Shown: positions 1-5,843 of the stretch, one piece after another
How the letters are laid out: the number at the start of each line of letters is the position of its first letter
How positions within the stretch are numbered: the stretch's first letter is position 1
DNA from: Planctomycetota bacterium
GTDB taxonomy: Bacteria; Planctomycetota; Phycisphaerae; UBA1845; UTPLA1
Assembly (NCBI GenBank): GCA_016712275.1
Contig: JADJRI010000065.1
Span: 1-22,704, forward strand
Length of the DNA stretch: 22,704 nt
Direction: 5' to 3'
Notes under the pieces: generated by a model
Databases searched by the model: none
What the model was told of the DNA's origin: nothing
What the model saw: only the letters and a program-made list of their open reading frames with translations
Program-made: the position numbers and the translations under genes

Positions 1-2
1 TG

Positions 3-182
3 CGAGCCAAGGGGTATCCCGGCCCGATCATCGCCTTGACTGCACATGCAATGGCCGAGGATCGTCAAAAATGCATAACAGCAGGTTGTAGCGATTATGC
101 AACCAAGCCAATCAATCGGACAAAGATCCTTCAGACGATCGTGTCACACATCGACGCCACAAGTCTTTTGCCGACCTCATAG
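3..182 (+). CDS. Response regulator receiver domain, C-terminal end (5' partial)
   Basis: The open frame enters from the left edge and ends at TAG 180-182, giving 59 residues. The residues ALTAHAMAEDRQKC, then AGCSDYATKPI, match the last third of a CheY-like receiver: the conserved Thr and hydrophobic strand before the A-x-A segment, and the conserved Lys in the TKP motif at the end of strand 5. The phosphoacceptor Asp lies outside the window. Only about 20 residues follow the TKP motif, so the receiver is the last domain, as in hybrid histidine kinases or single-domain regulators. The full protein and its output cannot be judged. No link to the nuo genes downstream is evident; 260 bases separate them. 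Confidence 0.85.
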   Translation, partial: RAKGYPGPIIALTAHAMAEDRQKCITAGCSDYATKPINRTKILQTIVSHIDATSLLPTS

Positions 183-311
183 AGCGGAATTATTCGATTG
201 CCATCGCGCCATATGATTTGATTGAATTCAACCATCCTCAGCAAGACCGATTTTCAATCACACAACCCTATCGCGACAAAGCCGGATTTACGCTAGAATC
301 CTGACCCACTA

Positions 312-327
312 TGTGATATTTTTCACA
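312..327. promoter_or_regulatory. Perfect CRP/FNR-family type operator upstream of nuoG
   Basis: TGTGA, six bases, then TCACA: an exact match to the textbook CRP half-site pair, centred about 123 bases before the nuoG start codon. CRP/FNR-family regulators bind such sites, so control of the nuo operon by a family member is plausible. That is inference from the motif alone; no regulator gene is visible in the window. Confidence 0.5.
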
Positions 328-356
328 AAGTTCGTTGCTACAGGTTTTCTGACAAA

Positions 357-377
357 CGATTCGTTGGACACGAATCG
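357..377. repeat. Inverted repeat, 8-bp arms, in nuoG leader
   Basis: Arms CGATTCGT (357-364) and ACGAATCG (370-377) are perfectly complementary around a 5-base spacer. The repeat lies between the CRP-like site and nuoG, so it could be a second operator or a leader hairpin. No T tract follows, so it is not a typical terminator. Confidence 0.4.
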
Positions 378-442
378 CATAAAGCCTGATTATTGCAGCG
401 GATAACGGCGATGGTTCAACAAATCGAGAACCCGAGGCACGG

Positions 443-2059
443 ATGACCAAAATCATCATCGACGGCAAGACGATTGAATGCCGGGATCATATTCCCGTGC
501 TTCAGGCCGCGCTCGAATCCGGCTGGGACGTGCCGCATTACTGCTATCACCCCGGCCTCCAAATCGTTGCATCCTGCCGCCTCTGCCTCATGGAAATGAA
601 GATGCCCAATCCAAAGACAAAAGAAATGGATTGGGCACCGAAGCTTTTTCCAAGCTGTCAAACTCCTGTGAAGGACGGTATCGAAGTCCGCTTCGCCTCT
701 GACAAAGTCAAGGAAAACCAGCAGGAGTGCATGGAGTATTTCCTGCTAAACCATCCGCTCGATTGCCCCGTCTGCGATCAAGCCGGCGAATGCCACTTGC
801 AGGATTACTCGCTTCGATTTGGCGAAGCCTCCAGCCGCATGGTCGAGGCCAAAAACAAAAATCCGAAAAAAGACATTGGCAGCAAAACGCTTCTCTATCA
901 AGACCGCTGCGTCATGTGTACCCGCTGCGTGCGCTTCACAAACGAAATCTCAGGCACCGGCGAGCTGGCCGTCATCCAGCGCGGCAGCAAAGCCGAAATC
1001 GACATCTTCCCCGGCATTCCGCTCGAAAACGAATTGCAGGGCAACGTCGTCGACATCTGCCCGGTCGGTTCGCTGCTCGACAAAGACTTCCTCATGAAGG
1101 CGGCGCGTCTGGTTTTTAAAAGACACCAAGAGCATTTGCCGGCTGCTCCACCGGTTGCGCCATCAATGTGGATCACAACGACGGCAAAGTCTGGCGGCTC
1201 AAGCCCCGCTTCAACCCGGCGTCAACGATTGGGGATGTGCGATGAAGGCCGCTTCGGCTGGAAATATGTACATGACCCGAAACGGCTCAATCGCCTCACC
1301 GTCCGCCGTGGTGCCGAATCCGAATATCCCCAGTGGGCCGCTCTCGATGAAATCGTCCGCCTTCGACTGACCGGCAGTGTGAAGGAAAACGGCGCGGAAA
1401 AAGTGGCCGTCATGCTCTCGCCGTTTATGTCCTGCGAGGAGGCCTGGCTGCTGGCCAAATTCATCCGCGAAATCGCCACGGACGCGCTTCTCGCCATCGG
1501 CCCCATTCCGGTCGGTGGCGAAGACAAGAAGTTTCCGATGGGCGACGGCAAGCCCGTCAAATTCACCATCAATGCGGAAAAATGCCCTAACAAACGAGGC
1601 ATCGAAATGGTGCTATCGGCCATGGGCGGCCGCACATGCGCGTTCGACGATTTCGTCAAAAAAGCCGCAGCCGGCGAATTCGCCGCCGCATGGATTGTCG
1701 GCGGCTATCCCGGTGAATGGGTCACAAAAGAGCTCGCATCTGCCGCCGCAAAAATCAACATGCTGATCGCGCAGGACATTTTGCCCAATGCCGTTACCGA
1801 ATCGGCCAAGGTGGTCATCCCCAGTTGCTCGTGGGCCGAGCGATCAGGCACGTTTGTCAATGGGCAGGGAAAGATCCAACCGTTCGAAGCTGCAATCAAC
1901 CCCATCGAGGGTTGCCAGCGCGACGGCCAGTACCTCAGCGCCTTGAACGGCGCATCGGGATTATTCAATGCAGAAAGCGTGCGAAGTTTGATGGTGGAAA
2001 AAATGCCCTTGTTCGCCCAGTTGCATGTGCCGCCCGAAATGCCGGCACACGCACATTAG
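443..2059 (+). CDS. nuoG: NADH-quinone oxidoreductase subunit G (NuoG), with a local frame-scrambled patch
   Basis: NuoG is the iron-sulfur subunit of the peripheral arm of complex I and carries electrons from NADH towards quinone. Residues 1-80 form a 2Fe-2S ferredoxin domain (Cys34, 45, 48, 72). His104, Cys108, 111 and 117 form the His/Cys 4Fe-4S site, and Cys156, 159, 162 and 206 the next 4Fe-4S site. The rest is a short molybdopterin-fold domain; 538 aa is short for NuoG, which is often nearly 700 or more. The ATG has GAGG five bases upstream. Residues about 226-264 read as nonsense, while other frames of the same DNA give GCSTGCAINVDHNDGKVW and GVNDWG, the expected sequence. Three single-base losses (near 1117-1122, 1216-1220, 1231-1234) explain this and restore the frame. 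It heads the nuoG-N run. Confidence 0.95.
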   Translation: MTKIIIDGKTIECRDHIPVLQAALESGWDVPHYCYHPGLQIVASCRLCLMEMKMPNPKTKEMDWAPKLFPSCQTPVKDGIEVRFASDKVKENQQECMEYFLLNHPLDCPVCDQAGECHLQDYSLRFGEASSRMVEAKNKNPKKDIGSKTLLYQDRCVMCTRCVRFTNEISGTGELAVIQRGSKAEIDIFPGIPLENELQGNVVDICPVGSLLDKDFLMKAARLVFKRHQEHLPAAPPVAPSMWITTTAKSGGSSPASTRRQRLGMCDEGRFGWKYVHDPKRLNRLTVRRGAESEYPQWAALDEIVRLRLTGSVKENGAEKVAVMLSPFMSCEEAWLLAKFIREIATDALLAIGPIPVGGEDKKFPMGDGKPVKFTINAEKCPNKRGIEMVLSAMGGRTCAFDDFVKKAAAGEFAAAWIVGGYPGEWVTKELASAAAKINMLIAQDILPNAVTESAKVVIPSCSWAERSGTFVNGQGKIQPFEAAINPIEGCQRDGQYLSALNGASGLFNAESVRSLMVEKMPLFAQLHVPPEMPAHAH

Positions 2060-2095
2060 TATGTTCCGGCCTGTGCCGGGAAGCGTTCGGCCCCC

Positions 2096-2127
2096 GTTTA
2101 GCCCAACCCCAACGGGGTAGGGCGAAT
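2096..2127 (+). repeat. Palindromic dispersed element A, copy 1
   Basis: GTTTAGCCCA then ACCCCAACGGGG then TAGGGCGAAT. It is the first of three copies (others at 4233 and 5692), each just after a nuo gene. The consensus folds as GCCCAGCCCC-AAC-GGGGCTGGGC, a 10-bp stem with a 3-base loop; this copy has imperfect arms. No T run follows. Just before it, 2064-2082 holds another small palindrome (TTCCGGC...GCCGGGAA). Confidence 0.75.
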
Positions 2128-2237
2128 TAGAGAAACGCCCCGAGTAAGAAGGAAAAGTCTCGAACTGTAAGACGAATGCCTCGGATCGCACCAGCAGTTC
2201 GAGGCAATTGAGTAACAAGAAACTGGCAAGCCCAAAC

Positions 2238-3527
2238 ATGATTCGCGGAGTCAACAAACAGCAGATGGTCGTCGGCGGCATCGGAGCCACGCTCGGTGGT
2301 TTCGCGGCCCTTGTGCTGTTATTCATTTTCCGCAGTCAGTTGGCCGATTTACTCGCCGATCAATTCTACTTCAGCCTTTTCCTCGCCCTCGGCCTGTTCG
2401 GCATCATCATGACTGCCGTCGCCTACTGTATTCTTCTCGAACGCAAAATCTCCGCATGGGTGCAGGATCGCTACGGCCCCAATCGCGTCGGCCCGCTTGG
2501 TCTCCTGCAACCGCTGGCTGACGGCATTAAGCTTTTCATGAAGGAAGACATCATCCCGCGCCACGTGGACAAGGGCCTCTTCGTCCTCGCCCCGTTCCTC
2601 GCCTTCGTCATCTCCATGATCGGCTACGCGGTCATCCCCTGGGGTGGCGAATTCCGCTGGCCCTGGATGCCCGAAGGCGAAACGCTCAAGTGCCAGGTCG
2701 CCAGCATCGATATCGCGTTGCTCTATATCCTTGCCGTCGGCAGTATGGGCGTTTATGGCGTCGTCCTCGCCGGCTGGGCCAGCAACAACAAGTATGCCAT
2801 GTATGGTGCGATGCGCGCCTCCGCCCAAATGCTCTCTTACGAAGTGCCTCTTGCGATGATGGTCCTCGTCGCCATCCTCACGTCGCAGTCCATGCGATTG
2901 GAGGATGCCGTTGCCTTTCAGGCTGGAAGCTGGTGGACCTTTGCCTACCACCCGCTGGCCGCGCTCATACTCTTCATTGCAGCGCTCGCCGAAGCCAATC
3001 GCGCTCCGTTCGACCTGGCCGAAGCAGAGCAGGAACTCATCGCCGGCTTCCATACCGAGTACAGCGCCATCAAATGGGCCATGTTCTTTCTCGGCGAATA
3101 CACTCACATGATCACCAGCAGTGCCGTCATGGTGTCGCTCTTTTTCGGCGGCTACCTCCTGCCGGACTTTCTGCCGGGAGCGCATTGGGTTAACGAGTCG
3201 ACCAACATACTTGCCATGTTCGCGCGAATGGGAGTCTTGTTCGCCAAAATCGGCATCTTCATCGCCGTATACATGATGGTCCGTTGGACGCTGCCGCGCT
3301 TTCGATATGATCAGCTCATGTCGCTGGCATGGAAAGCCTTCGTGCCGATGGGAATGCTCATCGTGCTGATGCAGGTTTTGATCATCTACAACGATTGGCC
3401 CCAGTGGTATTCGCTCATCGGAAACATCGTAATACTGCTGGCAGGCGGATTGTTCAGCGCCGCCGTGGCGAAACCCATTACAGGCAGGCAGGTGAGTCTG
3501 TTGAAAAGAGAACGCGGTATGACCTAG
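2238..3527 (+). CDS. nuoH: NADH-quinone oxidoreductase subunit H (NuoH)
   Basis: NuoH is the membrane subunit that links the peripheral arm to the proton-pumping arm and helps form the quinone chamber. The protein is 429 aa and strongly hydrophobic with about eight or nine membrane segments. Family signatures are clear: LLERKISAWVQDRYGPNRVG near residue 72, QPLADGIKLFMKED after it, and EANRAPFDLAEAEQELIAGF with HTEYS in the acidic loop near residue 255. I chose the ATG at 2238; an in-frame TTG at 2208 would add ten residues, and neither has a strong ribosome site. The N-terminus is a little longer than usual. The gap from nuoG (178 bases) holds palindromes but no gene. The frame is intact. 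Confidence 0.95.
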   Translation: MIRGVNKQQMVVGGIGATLGGFAALVLLFIFRSQLADLLADQFYFSLFLALGLFGIIMTAVAYCILLERKISAWVQDRYGPNRVGPLGLLQPLADGIKLFMKEDIIPRHVDKGLFVLAPFLAFVISMIGYAVIPWGGEFRWPWMPEGETLKCQVASIDIALLYILAVGSMGVYGVVLAGWASNNKYAMYGAMRASAQMLSYEVPLAMMVLVAILTSQSMRLEDAVAFQAGSWWTFAYHPLAALILFIAALAEANRAPFDLAEAEQELIAGFHTEYSAIKWAMFFLGEYTHMITSSAVMVSLFFGGYLLPDFLPGAHWVNESTNILAMFARMGVLFAKIGIFIAVYMMVRWTLPRFRYDQLMSLAWKAFVPMGMLIVLMQVLIIYNDWPQWYSLIGNIVILLAGGLFSAAVAKPITGRQVSLLKRERGMT

Positions 3528-3545
3528 TGCTTTTCCCGGATACAG

Positions 3546-3576
3546 GTGTGGCACCGGCTAATAGCCGGTGCCACAC
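3546..3576 (+). repeat. Palindromic dispersed element B, copy 1
   Basis: A perfect 14-bp stem (GTGTGGCACCGGCT with AGCCGGTGCCACAC) around the loop AAT. It lies between nuoH and nuoI and shares its GGCTAATAGC core with the hairpin between nuoL and nuoM. There is no T tract, so a Rho-independent terminator is unlikely; a REP-like element or RNA-processing hairpin fits better. Confidence 0.8.
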
Positions 3577-3668
3577 TTGGTCTTTGCAAAGCCTCCGCAC
3601 GAATACATGTGCCGCTGGTGTGGAGTCCGGGTGAACTGAGATTTGGGAATTAAGGGACTTTAAGAAAC

Positions 3669-4216
3669 ATGTCGAAACCAAACTGGAAAGAAACCGACGT
3701 CCTCTTCGTCGATCAGCCCGAGCTGTCGATGGCCGAGCGGCTCTATCTTCCGCAGGTTTTCGCGGCCTGAAGACCACGCTGCGCCACCTCTTCGCGCTCA
3801 AAGTTCGACGGGACAAAGTCATTCAATACCCGGAGCAAAAGCGCGAAGTCCGCAAGGAAATCTACCGCGGCGTCCATCGCCTCAATCGCGATGAGCAGGG
3901 GCGCGTCGCCTGCGTGGCCTGTTTCATGTGCGAAACCGCCTGCCCGGCCCATTGCATTCACATCGAAGGCACGGAAAGCCCGTGGCCCGATCGCGAAAAA
4001 TACCCGATCAAGTTCGACATCGACGAGCTCCGCTGCATTTACTGCGGCATGTGCGAAGAAGCCTGCCCCGTCGATGCCATCGAGCTGACCCCCGAGTACC
4101 ACCTCGTTGGCTCTTCGCGCGAGGAAATGATCTTCGATAAGGAAAAATTGTTGATGGTCTTCGACCGCACGAAAGATGAAAAGCCACGAAAGAGCCCGTC
4201 CATTACGGGCTATTAG
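3669..4216 (+). CDS. nuoI: NADH-quinone oxidoreductase subunit I (NuoI), frameshifted
   Basis: NuoI carries the two 4Fe-4S clusters that feed electrons towards the quinone site. The ATG at 3669 opens MSKPNWKETDVLFVDQPELS and runs about 32 residues to a TGA at 3768. The adjacent frame continues without a gap (LKTTLRHLFALKVRRDKVIQ onwards) to the stop at 4214-4216. Loss of one base in the GCGGCC stretch at 3762-3767 accounts for the break; repaired length is about 182 aa, normal for NuoI. Two CxxCxxCxxxCP motifs are intact: CVACFMCETACP (about residue 80) and CIYCGMCEEACP (about 120). As read, the longest ATG-initiated piece is 3914-4216, which lacks the N-terminal membrane-anchoring region. 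It lies in the expected order between nuoH and nuoJ. Confidence 0.93.
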
Positions 4217-4232
4217 GCGCTAGCCAGTTGTT

Positions 4233-4264
4233 GTTTAGCCCAGCCCCAACGGGGCTGGGCGAAT
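4233..4264 (+). repeat. Palindromic dispersed element A, copy 2
   Basis: The best-preserved copy: GTTTA followed by the perfect hairpin GCCCAGCCCC-AAC-GGGGCTGGGC and GAAT. It begins 17 bases after the nuoI stop codon. It matches copies at 2096 and 5692 in sequence and orientation. Confidence 0.85.
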
Positions 4265-4327
4265 GACGAGTGAACGTGAAGAATGGAATTGGTGTGAAAG
4301 AGTATGAGTAGTTTTGACATGTTTGAA

Positions 4328-4359
4328 ACTCTACATTCTACATTATCAATTCTACATTT
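4328..4359 (+). repeat. Short AT-rich repeat upstream of nuoJ (CTACATT units)
   Basis: Units of CTACATT recur (CTACATTCTACATTATCAAT, then TCTACATTTGG) immediately before the nuoJ ribosome site. It resembles the heptanucleotide repeats before nuoK and nuoM, but with only about three copies. Confidence 0.5.
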
Positions 4360-4372
4360 GGAGTAGTCTCCC

Positions 4373-5134
4373 GTGTCCGTCCCACTCGTGTACATCTCCT
4401 ACATCGTCTCGGCGCTCTTCGCCTTCGGCATCTTCGTCGGCCTGCCCAAGCAGGGCCGCTTCCCGCGGCGGGGGGCCTTCATTGTTGTTATGGCCGTGGC
4501 CTCCGCGATGTTGATCTACCTGCTCCAGCTCTTGTTCGGTGCTGAATCCCGCAACATTACTTTTTGCATTCTTGCCGTGCTCGGCCTCGCCGCCGCCATC
4601 CGCGTCGTGACCCATCCCTTGCCGGTCTATTCCGCGCTCTATTTCGTCTTCGTCGTCCTTGCGACCGCCGCCATGCTCATCCAGGTCGGCGCGGAATTCC
4701 TCGGCGCGGCCCTCGTCATCGTCTACGCGGGTGCGATCCTTGTAACGTACGTCTTCGTCATCATGCTTTCGCAGCAGTCGCCCGAAATGAAGGGCCGAAT
4801 CTCCGCCATGCTCGATTACGACCGCAGCGCTCGCGAACCCGTCTGGGCCACGCTCGCCTGCTTCATGCTCATGGCCGTCCTCGCCGGCATGATCGTCGAA
4901 CATCCATGGAAAACTGTGGCACAGCCGCTCTCGGCTGTGGCAACGCGCAACACCGTTGAACTCGGTAGATTGCTCATGACTGATTTCGCCGTCAGCGTGG
5001 AACTGGCGGCGGTGCTCCTGATGGTCGCCCTCGTCGGCGCCGTGGCCATTGCCCGAAAACGACTACCGCAGGCCGCCGACTTCAGCGACCACAAAGCCCC
5101 CGGCGAAGCCGGAAAGACCGTGGTGCCGTATTGA
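4373..5134 (+). CDS. nuoJ: NADH-quinone oxidoreductase subunit J (NuoJ)
   Basis: NuoJ is a small membrane subunit in the arm that couples quinone reduction to proton pumping. This 253-aa protein has about five or six membrane segments and the typical NuoJ core: HPLPVYSALYFVFVVLATAA near residue 82 and EFLGAALVIVYAGAILVTYV near residue 107, followed by FVIMLS. The start is GTG at 4373, with GGAG nine bases upstream. It is longer than many NuoJ (about 165-220 aa). Residues about 182-191 (VAQPLSAVAT) are encoded by a palindromic element in the loop before the final membrane segment (see 4916-4945). The frame is intact, suggesting the insertion is tolerated. Confidence 0.93.
   Translation: MSVPLVYISYIVSALFAFGIFVGLPKQGRFPRRGAFIVVMAVASAMLIYLLQLLFGAESRNITFCILAVLGLAAAIRVVTHPLPVYSALYFVFVVLATAAMLIQVGAEFLGAALVIVYAGAILVTYVFVIMLSQQSPEMKGRISAMLDYDRSAREPVWATLACFMLMAVLAGMIVEHPWKTVAQPLSAVATRNTVELGRLLMTDFAVSVELAAVLLMVALVGAVAIARKRLPQAADFSDHKAPGEAGKTVVPY
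4916..4945 (+). repeat. Palindromic element inside nuoJ coding sequence
   Basis: CACAGCCG (4920-4927) and CGGCTGTG (4932-4939) form a perfect 8-bp stem around CTCT, with the outer repeat TGTGGCA on the left and TGTGGCAA on the right. It is translated in frame as part of the last NuoJ extramembrane loop. It resembles the intergenic palindromes in this window in size and GC content, though not in sequence. Confidence 0.65.
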
Positions 5135-5149
5135 CGCCTAGACTGGCAT

Positions 5150-5259
5150 GAAATCTGAGATCTGAGATGTGAGATTTGAAATATGAGATAGGAATCTGAA
5201 ATTCGAAATATAAATTTGTAGTTTGAATTCGAGATTTGAAATATGAGATTTTGAGATTG
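5150..5259 (+). repeat. Degenerate heptanucleotide tandem repeat between nuoJ and nuoK
   Basis: About fourteen 7-base units of the type GARATNT run nearly in register: GAAATCT, GAGATCT, GAGATGT, GAGATTT, GAAATAT, GAGATAG, a 6-base unit, GAAATTC, GAAATAT, and again GAGATTT, GAAATAT, GAGATTT after a broken middle. The tract is AT-rich, unlike the flanking GC-rich genes. Further CGAAACK-like units occur up to 5345. No coding potential is seen. Confidence 0.8.
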
Positions 5260-5350
5260 AGCTTTCAAGTCTCAAACCCATGTTGCCGAATCGCGAAATC
5301 TGATAATAAGGAACTCGAAACGAGGAACTCGCAACTCGCGACTAAAAAAA

Positions 5351-5653
5351 ATGCCCAACCCAACCGCACTTATGATAGTCGGCGCTCTCCTTTTCGCCAT
5401 CGGCGTCGTCGGCTTCCTGACGCGCCGAAACATGATCGTCATGTTCCTCAGCACCGAAGTCATGTTCCAGGGCGTGCTGATGAATCTGGTTGGGATGGGT
5501 CTTCTGCATGGCAACATCCAGGGCCAGGGCCTCGGAATTTTCGTTTTGGTCATCGCTGCGGTCGAAGCGGGGCTGGGCCTCGCCATCGTCGTCATGCTCT
5601 ACCGTCGTCGCGGCACCCTGGATGCCGAAAATTGGAGAAGCCTGCGCGGCTGA
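5351..5653 (+). CDS. nuoK: NADH-quinone oxidoreductase subunit K (NuoK)
   Basis: NuoK is the MrpC-like membrane subunit of the proton-translocating arm. The product is 100 aa, the usual length, with three membrane segments (about 5-22, 29-50, 60-86). Both functionally important membrane glutamates are present: Glu36 in LSTEVMFQ and Glu72 in AAVEAGLG, the same positions as in the E. coli protein. The ATG at 5351 follows a run of A residues (ACTAAAAAAA) rather than a Shine-Dalgarno sequence. This start is supported by family length. It lies 216 bases after nuoJ, across the heptanucleotide repeat tract. Confidence 0.95.
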   Translation: MPNPTALMIVGALLFAIGVVGFLTRRNMIVMFLSTEVMFQGVLMNLVGMGLLHGNIQGQGLGIFVLVIAAVEAGLGLAIVVMLYRRRGTLDAENWRSLRG

Positions 5654-5691
5654 TTAAATGGACGCGCGCCCGTTTGGAAATCGCAGACCTT

Positions 5692-5722
5692 GTTTAGCCC
5701 AGCCCCAACGGGGCAGGGAGAA
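5692..5722 (+). repeat. Palindromic dispersed element A, copy 3
   Basis: GTTTAGCCCAGCCCCAACGG then GGCAGGGAGAA; the left arm is identical to copy 2 at 4233 and the right arm is diverged by a few bases. It lies 38 bases after the nuoK stop. The rest of the 190-base gap to nuoL (5654-5843) shows no convincing gene. Confidence 0.8.
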
Positions 5723-5843
5723 CGCGAAATCGGCTGCTCTAACCGGAGCGCCCAGTCAGGAAGTGGATGGTGCTCGAAGGCATCGGCTCACAAACTCGGT
5801 AATATCCGGCGATCACGAATTCGTGTTACGCTTGAAAAACTAA

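Noticed and set aside
268..468. 66-aa minus-strand frame in the nuoG leader
   Set aside because: It overlaps the nuoG start and the regulatory palindromes, and shows no family features.
2349..3554. 401-aa minus-strand frame opposite nuoH
   Set aside because: It is antisense to a clear nuoH and rich in Asp, Glu, His and Gly, as expected from the complement of membrane-protein codons.
3546..3576. Rho-independent terminator
   Set aside because: The stem is strong but no T tract follows, and the nuo genes continue in the same direction.
5150..5259. CRISPR-like array
   Set aside because: Units are 7 bases with no spacers, so this is a simple tandem repeat.
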